A stretch of 64,000 nt of DNA from Anaerolinea thermophila UNI-1 (lineage in GTDB: Bacteria > Chloroflexota > Anaerolineae > Anaerolineales > Anaerolineaceae): contig NC_014960.1 in NCBI RefSeq assembly GCF_000199675.1, forward strand, positions 1,116,001 through 1,180,000, read 5' to 3'. A program made the position numbers and the translations under genes. Position 1 is the stretch's first letter; each line of letters begins with the position of its first letter. Below are positions 34,337 to 42,734 of this stretch, piece after piece. The notes under the pieces were generated by a model. That model searched no databases. It was not told where the DNA came from and saw nothing but the letters and a program-made list of their open reading frames with translations.

Positions 34337-35305
34337 ATGGAAGATTTAGGGCTGGTTGCCATTGGAGAAATTCTGGTAGATCTCATCGGGACGGAGCCTG
34401 CAGAAAACCTGGATGCGACGGAGTGCTTTTGCCGATTTCAAGGCGGCTCACCTGCCAACCTGGCGGTGAACGTGGCACGCCTGGGTGGGCGTTCGGCGTT
34501 GATTGCTTGTGTAGGAAATGATGCCTTTGGGCGATTCCTGGAGCGCCGCGTAGCACAAAGCGGGGTGGATGTCCGCTGGTTGCGCCACGAGGAACAGGCT
34601 CCCACAAGTTTGGTGTTCGTGTCACGTACCTCTGGCACGCCGGACTTCCAGCCTTACCGCGGCGCCGACTTTCGCATCACAGCCCGGGATATCCCCGACG
34701 AGGTAATTCGGGCGGCGCAGGTGGTACACATCACCACCTGGCCTCTCTCGATGGAGCCTTCCCGCTCTGCGGTACTCAGCGCCATCCAGCGGGCAAAGGC
34801 ATGGGGCAAAGCCGTCTCTTTTGACCCGAATTTCAGCCCCAAGGTGTGGGCAAATCATTCGCAAGCCCTGGAAGTCATTCGTGAAGTGTACCGCTCAGTG
34901 ACGTTGACCAAAGCCTCGCTGGTAGATTGTCACCGCCTGTTTGGGGAGGGGGAAACGCCGGCTGAATACATTCGGCGGTTCCATGATTGGGGAGCGGAGA
35001 TTGTCGTTTTCACCATGGGTGAGCAGGGCTCTTTGCTTTCCCAACGGGGACATCCTGCGTTACGATTACCGGTGCGTCCTGTTCAGGTGGTGGATGCCAC
35101 CGGCGCCGGAGATGCCTTCTGGGCGGGATTCCTGACAGCCTGGATGGATGGAAAATCTCCCCGGGAATGTTTGCTCTTTGCCCGCGAGGTTGTGGAAATC
35201 AAACTGAAAACGGTTGGGCCGCTTCGCGAAGGGTTAAACCGTTGGGAAATCTATGCTCGAATGCCACAACCGGATGAGGAATTTATGCCCTGGCATGGAA
35301 GTTAA
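34337..35305 (+). CDS. PfkB-family carbohydrate kinase (fructokinase-like)
   Basis: ATP-dependent phosphorylation of a sugar or sugar derivative. The N-terminal GGSPANLAVNVARLGG and the C-terminal VDATGAGDAFWAGFL with the catalytic Asp (about residues 250-265) are the two PfkB signatures. 322 residues. Of the family, it looks most like fructokinases, but substrate cannot be assigned from sequence. Co-transcribed with the GH13-like gene, 15 bp upstream. Confidence 0.88.
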   Translation: MEDLGLVAIGEILVDLIGTEPAENLDATECFCRFQGGSPANLAVNVARLGGRSALIACVGNDAFGRFLERRVAQSGVDVRWLRHEEQAPTSLVFVSRTSGTPDFQPYRGADFRITARDIPDEVIRAAQVVHITTWPLSMEPSRSAVLSAIQRAKAWGKAVSFDPNFSPKVWANHSQALEVIREVYRSVTLTKASLVDCHRLFGEGETPAEYIRRFHDWGAEIVVFTMGEQGSLLSQRGHPALRLPVRPVQVVDATGAGDAFWAGFLTAWMDGKSPRECLLFAREVVEIKLKTVGPLREGLNRWEIYARMPQPDEEFMPWHGS

Positions 35306-35368
35306 CCTAAAGGATGAGTAATTTGACGAGTATTTTGGTCAATGCTATCCAATCCCTTTGCAGGTTGG

Positions 35369-35398
35369 TTGACGCATTAAATTTGGTTATGTTATAAT
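35369..35398 (+). promoter_or_regulatory. Promoter of the F0 operon, leaderless
   Basis: TTGACG (35369-35374), 18-bp spacer, TATAAT (35393-35398) with an upstream TG extension. The atpI/Z ATG follows after seven bases, so the mRNA would start at or next to the start codon. Confidence 0.8.
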
Positions 35399-35405
35399 CC
35401 GTTTT

Positions 35406-35708
35406 ATGAGCCAGACCAACGCCCCGAAGCCCGATCGAAGCCGTTACTGGCTGAATCTGACGCTGGCAGGGTTTGCCGCTCAGGCAGGGTGTGTCACACT
35501 TGTAATTGTGTTAGGGGCTGTTTTAGGGGGATTGTGGCTGGATGCACGTTTTCAGACCCGTCCAGTGATGACTTTGATCCTTGTCTTCGCCAGCATCCCA
35601 ATTTCATTGCTGGTGATGTTTTTTATTGTTCGTGCCACTACGGCAAAGATTAAGAGCAACCTGAAACATCAGAATGGAGAGGAGGCAGACATTGGAAAAA
35701 ACGGTTAA
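35406..35708 (+). CDS. AtpZ/AtpI-like ATP synthase accessory protein
   Basis: A 100-residue protein with two membrane helices (about residues 24-46 and 53-75), in the position of atpI/atpZ at the head of ATP synthase operons. These proteins assist c-ring assembly or Mg2+ supply in the family. It has no ribosome binding site, consistent with a leaderless transcript. Overlaps atpB. Confidence 0.8.
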   Translation: MSQTNAPKPDRSRYWLNLTLAGFAAQAGCVTLVIVLGAVLGGLWLDARFQTRPVMTLILVFASIPISLLVMFFIVRATTAKIKSNLKHQNGEEADIGKNG

Positions 35709-36684
35709 TCGTGGACCATTGGGCATTCGACATCGCTGGTGGGTCTTATTATTCATCATCCTCAACATTGTTGCGGTGATTTTTGTCAAACCCGTACAGC
35801 CTCATATTCAGGTCGCCCCTGAAAATCTCACCCATGAGCCGTTGTTCACTTTACCCGTCATCGGGGAGTTCTATCTCACCAATACCCTGGTGATGCTGGT
35901 TCTGGTACTGCTGGTTATTTTCTGGCTGGCATACTCTGTACACCGTGAATTGAAGAGTGGCACGCTGGTTCCCAAAGGGGTGGCAGGGTTGATGGAAGCC
36001 CTGGTGGAGATTCTCTATAACCTCACGGAATCTTCTGCAGGAAAGTATGCTAAAACCATCTTCCCCTGGTTTGCAACCATCCTGATTTTTGTATTGGTTG
36101 GCAACCTGATGAAACTCACCCCCATTGTGGAAACGTTTGGCTTGGTGCATGAAGTCAAGGAAGGTGGTCATGCCCTTCAGGAACTTCTTCCCGGGGTTGT
36201 GAACATTTTGCCCGGCGAAGTGCATGAAGGAGAAACGGGGTATCATATTATTCCTTTCTTCCGCGGTATTCCCACCGATTTGAACTTTACCCTGGCGCTG
36301 GCGCTCATCTCGGTGGTGATGACTCAGGTGATTGGGGTACGCGCGCAGGGCGGGGCTTATTTCTATAAGTTCTTCAATGTGCTGAATTTATTCAAGAAGC
36401 CATTCTTTGGGGCAATGGACTTTCTGGTAGGACTGCTGGAATTGATTTCCGAGTTTGCCAAAATCCTCTCATTTGCATTCCGGTTGTTCGGCAATATGTT
36501 TGCCGGTGCTGTATTGCTTTTCCTGGTAGGCTCGCTCATTCCGGTATTCATGCAGTCCTTTGTGGTGCTGTTTGAGGTGTTCGTGGGCTTGATTCAAGCC
36601 TTTGTGTTTGGCATGTTGACTATGGTCTTTATGGCTCAGGCTACTCGTGGACATGGCGGGGAGCATGGTGAGGGCGCTCACTAA
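35692..36684 (+). CDS. atpB: ATP synthase F0 subunit a
   Basis: Subunit a forms the proton half-channels against the c-ring. The essential Arg lies in SFAFRLFGNMFAGAVLL, and a C-terminal QAFVFGMLTMVFMAQA helix with the usual Gln follows. 330 residues is long for the family because of an extended N terminus and a periplasmic loop with Glu/His-rich sequence. I chose the TTG at 35692 because AGGAGG lies six bases upstream; an in-frame ATG at 35674 would remove that spacing. It overlaps the upstream gene by 17 bp. Confidence 0.93.
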   Translation: MEKTVNRGPLGIRHRWWVLLFIILNIVAVIFVKPVQPHIQVAPENLTHEPLFTLPVIGEFYLTNTLVMLVLVLLVIFWLAYSVHRELKSGTLVPKGVAGLMEALVEILYNLTESSAGKYAKTIFPWFATILIFVLVGNLMKLTPIVETFGLVHEVKEGGHALQELLPGVVNILPGEVHEGETGYHIIPFFRGIPTDLNFTLALALISVVMTQVIGVRAQGGAYFYKFFNVLNLFKKPFFGAMDFLVGLLELISEFAKILSFAFRLFGNMFAGAVLLFLVGSLIPVFMQSFVVLFEVFVGLIQAFVFGMLTMVFMAQATRGHGGEHGEGAH

Positions 36685-36742
36685 GCCCTTCATTCCCTGA
36701 AACTGTTAGGATAGAAATCATTCTGGAGGAGGTAATCAAACA

Positions 36743-36979
36743 ATGACTGGGGATATTATCGAGGCGGCAAAATTCATCGGCGCTGGGCTTTCCATGATTG
36801 GGGCTCTGGGTGCGGGGATTGGCATCGGTTTAAGTGTTCAGGGCGCGCTGGAGGGTATGGCGCGTAATCCTGACACTTATGGTAACCTGCTCACCAACAT
36901 GATTTTGGGGATTGCTTTCTCGGAAGCCATCGCCATTTACTGTCTGGTGATCGCGTTCCTCATGCTCTTCGTGCTGTAA
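36743..36979 (+). CDS. atpE: ATP synthase F0 subunit c
   Basis: The 78-residue hairpin forms the rotor ring. TM1 has the GAGIGIG packing motif, and TM2 the ion-carrying Glu in AFSEAIAIYCLVIAF. The Gln of TM1 and the Ser/Thr after Glu that define Na+-binding rings are replaced by Ile and Ala, so the ring should be proton-coupled (inferred). GGAGGAGG precedes the ATG. Confidence 0.95.
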   Translation: MTGDIIEAAKFIGAGLSMIGALGAGIGIGLSVQGALEGMARNPDTYGNLLTNMILGIAFSEAIAIYCLVIAFLMLFVL

Positions 36980-36991
36980 AAGGAGGGGGCT

Positions 36992-37732
36992 TTGGAAGCA
37001 CTGGGTATTAACCTTGGTTATTTGCTGGTCTACATCTTCTCTTTCGCAGTGGTGTTTATCACCCTGCGAGCCTGGGTTTTCGTGCCGCTTTCGGAGATGA
37101 TGGAAAAGCGCCGCAAGACGATTGCTCAGGGTCTGGAAGATGCCCGTATTGCCGCGGAAGCGCGCGCCAATGCGGAAAAAGAAGCTCAATCCATCCTGGC
37201 GGATGCCCAGCAGAAGGCTGCTGAAATCGTTCGTGAAGCCACTTTGCGTGCTCAGAAGGTTGAAGAAGAGATTCGCGCCCAAGCCGAAGCCGAAGCCGGT
37301 AAAGCCCGTGCTCAGGTGATGGCAGAACTCGAAGGGGAGCGCAATCGTATGCTGTCTGAGTTGCGTGGTCAGGTAGGCGCGCTAGCAATTGCCGCGGCGC
37401 AGAAGTTAATTGGCGAGAATCTGGATGAAAAGCGTCAGCATGCCCTGCTCAACGAATTCTTTGCCGGTGTCCGTGGTGGAAAAGTGGTCGTGCTGGAAGG
37501 GATTGAAAGCGTTGTTGCCGATCACGCAGAGATTGTGAGTGCTTTGCCCCTGACGGAAGAAGAACAGGAATTGGTGAAACGAGAAGTCCTCTCCCGACTG
37601 GGTTCGGCGGCGGCGGTTTCCTTCCGCGTAGATCCCTCTATCCTTGGCGGGTTGATTGTTCGTCTGGGCAACCGTGTCGTGGATGGTTCGCTGGCAGGAC
37701 AACTGGAAGGTTTGCGCCAATCCTTGCGATAA
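36992..37732 (+). CDS. ATP synthase subunit b fused to the C-terminal part of delta
   Basis: Peripheral-stalk component. Residues 1-30 give one membrane helix, about 31-165 a charged coiled coil typical of subunit b, and 175-246 match the C-terminal part of delta (SALPLTEEEQELVKREVL, VDPSILGGLIVRLGNRVVDG). The helical N-terminal domain of delta, which normally caps the alpha subunits, is absent, and at 246 residues the fusion is far shorter than the mycobacterial b-delta protein. TTG start with AGGAGG five bases upstream. It is the last gene of the operon; atpA, G, D and C do not follow. Confidence 0.85.
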   Translation: MEALGINLGYLLVYIFSFAVVFITLRAWVFVPLSEMMEKRRKTIAQGLEDARIAAEARANAEKEAQSILADAQQKAAEIVREATLRAQKVEEEIRAQAEAEAGKARAQVMAELEGERNRMLSELRGQVGALAIAAAQKLIGENLDEKRQHALLNEFFAGVRGGKVVVLEGIESVVADHAEIVSALPLTEEEQELVKREVLSRLGSAAAVSFRVDPSILGGLIVRLGNRVVDGSLAGQLEGLRQSLR

Positions 37733-37748
37733 TTTTAGAAATTCTGTA

Positions 37749-37795
37749 AAACAAACCTCTCAAGAAACGGATTCTGCTTGAGAGGTTTGTTTCTT
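37749..37795. terminator. Terminator closing the F0 operon
   Basis: AAACAAACCTCTCAAG (37749-37764) pairs perfectly with CTTGAGAGGTTTGTTT (37777-37792), followed by CTTTAA. The 16-bp stem is symmetrical and could act on both strands. Confidence 0.85.
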
Positions 37796-37834
37796 TAAAA
37801 ATTGCAGGAAGGTGAGGGGAAGATTCACCTTCCT
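37796..37834 (-). terminator. Minus-strand terminator of a decayed gene
   Basis: AGGAAGGTGA (37806-37815) pairs perfectly with TCACCTTCCT (37825-37834); read on the minus strand the hairpin is followed by GCAATTTTTA. It faces the F0 terminator and implies a former minus-strand gene to its right. Confidence 0.65.
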
Positions 37835-37868
37835 GGGGGAATGTCCGGGGCACCACACTCCCCAGACC

Positions 37869-38110
37869 CTACTTGAGCAGAGACATCTTTCCGGCGACAG
37901 AATAGAGAACCGATTCATCATAAAGAATATCGGTCGGGGCATTGCCATGCGTCTTGACAAAAGCCCCAATGGCTTGTACCGTGAAGGTGACTCTGCCTGT
38001 CCCCCGTAATGGCCAGATCCCCGCTCATGCAGTACAAGCCGGGACGAAAGGTTAAAGTTCCCCCATTCATCCGAATTTGTGAGTAATTTCCAAGGTTGAA
38101 AATACGATAT
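37869..38110 (-). pseudogene. Remnant of a secreted/pilus-associated-type protein gene
   Basis: On the minus strand one frame reads NLGNYSQIRMNGGTLTFRPG followed by LYCMSGDLAITG, and then continues in another frame as GRVTFTVQAIGAFVKTHGNA...SVAGKMSLLK before a stop at 37871-37869. FxPGLYCxSGD resembles a segment in TadE/TadG-like surface proteins. The frameshift, the absence of a start and of a full-length frame, and the intact terminator downstream suggest gene decay. Weak evidence; it could be chance. Confidence 0.35.
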
Positions 38111-38205
38111 TCTCTTTTTAAGAACTTTTTGGATAGTTTTTGTGCAATATCCACTGCTCTGGTGAGCAATCTTCGAAAAATAGGGAAACACGAGGGTGTT
38201 GAGGG

Positions 38206-38211
38206 TATAAT
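38206..38211 (+). promoter_or_regulatory. Possible -10 box for murE
   Basis: TATAAT 22 bases before the murE ATG, with a GGAAGGATGAG ribosome binding site in between. No convincing -35 box. Confidence 0.35.
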
Positions 38212-38233
38212 CAGGACGGAAGGATGAGAATTT

Positions 38234-39802
38234 ATGATCGGTTTTGTGCGCCGTACACTCCCTGAGTTGATTCGCCACCTTCCCATTCAGGTATTCTGGG
38301 AAGGAACTCTCCCCGATGTTCCGGTGACCGGTATTACTTATAACCATCGAGACGCTCAACCCGGTTATATCTTCGTGGCTTTCCCCGGTACCCGCGTGGA
38401 TGGGCATACCTTTATCCCTCACGCCATCGAACGAGGAATCGTTGCGGTTGTAGGGATGCAGGAAATCTCCGGGCTTTCTATCCCATACTTGCGTGTATCC
38501 AATTCACGCGAGGCGCTGGCATACCTGTCGGCGGCTTTTTACAATTTCCCTGCGCATGAGATGACCGTCATCGGGGTCACCGGCACAGACGGGAAGACTA
38601 CCACATCAAACCTGATTTACCAAATTTTGCTGGCTGCCGGGCATAGCGCTGGCATTGTCTCCACCGTCAATGCGGTGATTGGCGATGAAGTGGTCGATAC
38701 CGGCTTTCACGTTACCACGCCCGAAGCCCCCGAGGTTCAGCGGTACCTTTCGCGTATGCGTGCTGCCGGACTTACCCATGTGGTGCTGGAAGCCACTTCG
38801 CATGGATTGGAACAGCATCGTGTTACTGGCTGCGAATTTGATGTGGGCGTGGTCACCAATATCACCCATGAGCATCTGGATTATCACGGTTCGTATGAAG
38901 CCTATCGAGCGGCAAAGGGGCGGCTTTTCACCATGCTCTCCGAAACGCCGGAAAAGCCGCATGGCAATCCTCGTCTGGCTGTGCTGAACCGTGATGACCA
39001 ATCTTACGAGTATTTGCAGAGCCTTGTGCGGGTGCCTGCGGTGAGTTATGGTTTGGCTGAGGGGGCAGACCTGCGCGCAGAGAACATTCGCTATGAAGCA
39101 GATCGTTTGCGCTTTGATATTGTGGGAAGAGACTTTCGCCAGCCTGTCGAAACCTGTCTGGTGGGTGAGTACAATGTCAGCAATTGTTTAGCTGCTTTTG
39201 CCGCTACAGTTTTAGGTTTAGGCATCGACTCACAGCACGCCGCACAGGGTATTGCCAACATGAGCGGTGTGCCTGGACGCATGGAGCGCATTCACATGGG
39301 GCAGTCATTCCACGCCATCGTGGATTTTGCCCATACTCCCAATGCCCTCAAACAAGCCTTGTTAACCGCTCGTCAAATAACCAGAGGACGAGTGATTGCC
39401 GTGTTCGGCTCGGCAGGTTTGCGTGACCGCGAAAAGCGCCGCCTGATGGCGGAAGTTTCTGCACAACTGGCAGATATTTCCATCTTTACTGCCGAAGACC
39501 CGCGCACTGAGTCGCTGGAGGGAATTCTGGAAGAAATGGCGCGCGGCGCTGAGTCCCAAGGGGCTGTGCGGGGAAAGCAGTTTTATCTGGTGCCAGACCG
39601 CGGCGATGCCATCCGCATGGCGGTGCAGATGGCAAAACCGGACGATTTGGTAATTGCCTGCGGCAAAGGGCATGAGCAATCCATGTGCTTTGGCGAGACA
39701 GAATATCCCTGGGATGACCGTGTTGCCATGCGGGCAGCCCTGGCGGAACTTCTGGGTGTGCCGGGTCCTGCCATGCCATATCTGCCCACCCGGGAGCGTT
39801 AA
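38234..39802 (+). CDS. murE: UDP-N-acetylmuramyl-tripeptide synthetase (MurE)
   Basis: Adds the third amino acid to the peptidoglycan stem peptide in the cytoplasm. The ATP loop GVTGTDGKTTTSNL (about residues 113-126), HVTTPEAPE, LEATSHGLEQHR with its carbamylated-Lys region nearby, and ITHEHLDYHGSYEAYRAAK are present. The amino-acid-selecting loop reads AEDPRTES, similar to DNPR of diaminopimelate enzymes but with Asp for Asn and so on; specificity is open (ornithine is reported for some Chloroflexota). 522 residues. It stands alone, not in a dcw cluster. Confidence 0.93.
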   Translation: MIGFVRRTLPELIRHLPIQVFWEGTLPDVPVTGITYNHRDAQPGYIFVAFPGTRVDGHTFIPHAIERGIVAVVGMQEISGLSIPYLRVSNSREALAYLSAAFYNFPAHEMTVIGVTGTDGKTTTSNLIYQILLAAGHSAGIVSTVNAVIGDEVVDTGFHVTTPEAPEVQRYLSRMRAAGLTHVVLEATSHGLEQHRVTGCEFDVGVVTNITHEHLDYHGSYEAYRAAKGRLFTMLSETPEKPHGNPRLAVLNRDDQSYEYLQSLVRVPAVSYGLAEGADLRAENIRYEADRLRFDIVGRDFRQPVETCLVGEYNVSNCLAAFAATVLGLGIDSQHAAQGIANMSGVPGRMERIHMGQSFHAIVDFAHTPNALKQALLTARQITRGRVIAVFGSAGLRDREKRRLMAEVSAQLADISIFTAEDPRTESLEGILEEMARGAESQGAVRGKQFYLVPDRGDAIRMAVQMAKPDDLVIACGKGHEQSMCFGETEYPWDDRVAMRAALAELLGVPGPAMPYLPTRER

Positions 39803-39804
39803 TC

Positions 39805-40248
39805 ATGCTTGAGCCGGAGTTCTGGAAAAAGAAATCCCTCGAAGAAATGAATCAGGAGGAATGGGAAGCCCTGTGTGATGGCTGTGCCCGCTGTTGCCTG
39901 TATAAATTACAGGATGAAGAAACCGGCGAGGTCTTTTACACCAATGTGGTTTGCCGATTGCTGGATGTGGAGCGTTGCCGTTGCACGGCTTATTCTGAGC
40001 GCTCCAGCCTTATGCCTACCTGCCTTGTCCTGAACCCTCGACAAGCCCGTGAACTCAAATGGATGCCCCAGACCTGTGCCTACCGGTTGCTTGCTGAAGG
40101 AAAACCGCTGGAGTGGTGGCATCCTCTGGTTTCGGGTGATCCCAATACGGTTCATCTGGCGGGCATTTCCGTGCGTTACCGCGTGATTGAGGAAAAAGAT
40201 GCTGATATGGAAGACCTGGAGTCCTATGTAGTGGACTGGTTGGGCTAG
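39805..40248 (+). CDS. YcgN-like Cys-cluster protein (UPF0260)
   Basis: A small cytosolic protein of 147 residues with conserved cysteines in LCDGCARCCLYK, VVCRL, ERCRCTAY, MPTCLVL and PQTCAYRLL, the pattern of the YkgJ/YcgN zinc- or iron-binding cluster family. Exact function is not known. It follows murE by 2 bp, so the two are probably co-transcribed; a bidirectional hairpin lies downstream. Confidence 0.82.
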   Translation: MLEPEFWKKKSLEEMNQEEWEALCDGCARCCLYKLQDEETGEVFYTNVVCRLLDVERCRCTAYSERSSLMPTCLVLNPRQARELKWMPQTCAYRLLAEGKPLEWWHPLVSGDPNTVHLAGISVRYRVIEEKDADMEDLESYVVDWLG

Positions 40249-40260
40249 CCTTTACAGTCG

Positions 40261-40300
40261 AAGAAAAACAGGGGCTCACCTGGTTGGAGTGAGCCCCTGT
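40261..40300 (-). terminator. Terminator of pnp, bidirectional with the YcgN-like gene
   Basis: ACAGGGGCTCAC (40268-40279) pairs perfectly with GTGAGCCCCTGT (40289-40300). On the minus strand the hairpin is followed by TTTTTCTTC, a good tail for pnp. On the plus strand the tail is poor. Confidence 0.8.
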
Positions 40301-40324
40301 AGTATTCTTCAATTGCCAGGCAGA

Positions 40325-42607
40325 TTATCTGCGGCGCTGTGTACCGCGACCAGCATCCCCACGGTTGCCTCCACCGGGTTTCCCGCCGCTACGCGATTCA
40401 TTCCCGGGGCGCCCCCCGCTTCGTGGAGCATTCCCCGTGCGGGAGGGGGCAGGGCGTCCGCCGCCGTTTCCACTGCGGGAACCCGGACGGTCGCGTTCCT
40501 GAGCCTCTTCCGCGCTCCAGCCTTCCAGCACAGCCTGGCGGGAAAGGCGGATTTTGCCATCGGGATCAATGTTGGTGACCATGACGGTAACTTCATCGCC
40601 CACGTTGACCACGTCTTCCACGCGGTTGACACGCTCGGAGTCCAGTTGGGAGATGTGCACCATGCCGTCCACGTTAGGCAGGATTTCGACAAAAGCGCCG
40701 AAGTCGGTCACCCGTACCACCTTGCCGGTGTAGATGCGTCCCACCTGCGGAGTCTCGGTTACGGCTTCGATGCGCTCGCGTGCCGCCATCTCTCCGGCTT
40801 TGTCGGTCGAGGCAATGTACACCGTGCCGTCGTCTTCGATGTCAATGCGGGTGTTGGTCTCTTCCTGCAAAGCGCGAATTAATTTCCCGCCCGGACCGAT
40901 GATGGCGCCAATCTTGTCCACAGGTACTTTCAGGATGGTGATTCGCGGTACGTGCGGTTTCAGTTCGGGTCGGGGTGCCGGGATAACTGCCAGCATCTTC
41001 TTGAGAATGTCAAGACGGGCTTCGCGTGCCTGTGCCAGGGCGCGGGACATCAATTCTGGGGTGATGCCTTTGATCTTGATGTCCATTTGCAAAGCGGTGA
41101 TGCCTTTCTCCGTTCCAGCCACCTTGAAGTCCATATCGCCCAGGTGATCTTCCAGCCCTTGAATGTCGGTCAGAATCACGGCGTTGTCGCCTTCTTTAAT
41201 CAAACCCATGGCAACCCCTGCCACCGGCGCTTTGATAGGCACACCGGTATCCATCAGTGCCAGGGTAGAACCGCAAACGGACGCCATGGACGTGGAACCG
41301 TTCGAGGACAATACTTCAGAAACCAGGCGCAGGGTGTATGGGAACTCATCTTCCGGCGGAATGACCGGTTCGAGCGCCCGTTCTGCCAGCGCACCATGCC
41401 CGATTTCCCGGCGAGATTGCCCGCGCAGGGGTTTAACCTCTCCGGTGGAGTAAGGCGGGAAGTTGTAATGATGCATGTAACGCTTGGTCTCGATAGGTAC
41501 AAGCGAATCCAATTCCTGCGCTTCGCGTGGAGTGCCAAGAGTGGCAAGCGTGAGGACCTGGGTCTCGCCGCGAGTGAACAACCCGGAACCATGGGCGCGT
41601 GGGCTGATGCCCACTTCGCACCAAATGGGGCGAATCTCGGTGGGGGTGCGGTGATCGGGGCGAATACCTTTTTCCAGAATGCGGCGGCGCACTACTTTCT
41701 TGTAAACTTCCGTAAAGGCGTTCTTAAGCGGTTCCACCAGTGTCTCATCGCCAGCCGCCATTTCTTCGACAATTTGCTTTTGCAGGGCATCTACGGCTTC
41801 ATTCAATTGAGCCTTGTCATGGGGCGCATCCAGTGCGGCTTCCAGGGCTCCAGCGGCTTTTTCGTACACCTGATCCACCAGGGTTGGGTCAAGCGGAAAC
41901 AGGGGCACTTCGCGCTTGGGTTTGCCCACTTCAGCCGCCATTTGGAGTTGAGCGTCGATGAGTGGTTGCAGGGCTTCATGCCCAAACTGCAGTGCCTGCA
42001 CCATGACATCTTCTGCCACTTCTTTAGCGCCGCATTCCACCATCAGGATGGCATCGCGAGTACCGGCAATGCGCAGGTCCAGATCGGAAATCTCCATCTG
42101 GGAGAAGGTGGGGTTGATGATAAACTGCCCGTCAATCCGTCCAATGCGTACCGCCCCAACGGGTCCGCCCCATGGAATATCCGAAATCATCAGTGCCGCA
42201 GAGGCAGCGTTGATGCACAGGATATCCAGCGGGTTTTCCTGATCTGCCGAAAGCGAGAACAGGATCACCTGAACCTCATTACGCATTTCCTTGTTGAAGA
42301 GCGGGCGCAGAGGACGGTCGGTCAGACGTGCGGTAAGAATGGCTTCGGTAGAGGGTTTGCCTTCCCGACGGAAGTAGGAACCCGGAATACGTCCACCCGC
42401 GTAAAGGCGTTCTTCATATTCCACAGAGAGCGGGAAGAAGTCGATGCCTTCACGGGGTTCTGGAGACATGGTGGCGGCAGCAAAAACCATGGAATCGCCA
42501 AGGCGCACGGTCACCGCGCCGCCAGCCTGACCGGCAAGTTTGCCGGTTTCAAATACGACAGGTTGCCCTCCCACGAGGGCGGTAAAAACTTTTGATTCTG
42601 GTTGCAT
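40325..42607 (-). CDS. pnp: Polynucleotide phosphorylase
   Basis: Phosphorolytic 3'-5' exoribonuclease. The 760 residues comprise two RNase PH-like domains, an all-helical linker, a KH domain (VPVDKIGAIIGPGGKLIRAL) and an S1 domain (GRIYTGKVVRVTDFGAFVEI), with RSRREIGHGALAERAL in the second PH core. The last 60 residues form a Gly/Arg/Ser-rich tail rich in RSGG-type steps, absent from the E. coli enzyme and likely to bind RNA. It lies downstream of rpsO, the classic order, but a terminator separates them. Confidence 0.97.
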   Translation of the reverse strand: MQPESKVFTALVGGQPVVFETGKLAGQAGGAVTVRLGDSMVFAAATMSPEPREGIDFFPLSVEYEERLYAGGRIPGSYFRREGKPSTEAILTARLTDRPLRPLFNKEMRNEVQVILFSLSADQENPLDILCINAASAALMISDIPWGGPVGAVRIGRIDGQFIINPTFSQMEISDLDLRIAGTRDAILMVECGAKEVAEDVMVQALQFGHEALQPLIDAQLQMAAEVGKPKREVPLFPLDPTLVDQVYEKAAGALEAALDAPHDKAQLNEAVDALQKQIVEEMAAGDETLVEPLKNAFTEVYKKVVRRRILEKGIRPDHRTPTEIRPIWCEVGISPRAHGSGLFTRGETQVLTLATLGTPREAQELDSLVPIETKRYMHHYNFPPYSTGEVKPLRGQSRREIGHGALAERALEPVIPPEDEFPYTLRLVSEVLSSNGSTSMASVCGSTLALMDTGVPIKAPVAGVAMGLIKEGDNAVILTDIQGLEDHLGDMDFKVAGTEKGITALQMDIKIKGITPELMSRALAQAREARLDILKKMLAVIPAPRPELKPHVPRITILKVPVDKIGAIIGPGGKLIRALQEETNTRIDIEDDGTVYIASTDKAGEMAARERIEAVTETPQVGRIYTGKVVRVTDFGAFVEILPNVDGMVHISQLDSERVNRVEDVVNVGDEVTVMVTNIDPDGKIRLSRQAVLEGWSAEEAQERDRPGSRSGNGGGRPAPSRTGNAPRSGGRPGNESRSGGKPGGGNRGDAGRGTQRRR

Positions 42608-42734
42608 GATACATCCCCTTTGGCGCCCCCTGGCTCGATCAGGGACTGAAGCCTGAGGAGGAAGACTTCCTCTTCACGATTCAATTCCTAATCGTCACAG
42701 GGGCGCGCCCAACATAGAAATTAGAATGGTTTTA
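42608..42734 (-). promoter_or_regulatory. pnp upstream region with short inverted repeats
   Basis: No gene. On the minus strand the leader holds ACGATT-aggaattg-AATCGT and GAGGAAG-t-CTTCCTC inverted repeats before an AAAGGGGATG ribosome binding site. pnp leaders elsewhere are processed by RNase III and autoregulated; here that is only a possibility. Confidence 0.35.

Noticed and set aside
40952..42595. 547-codon plus-strand frame opposite pnp
   Set aside because: pnp on the minus strand is complete with all domains; the opposite frame lacks a ribosome binding site and any motif.
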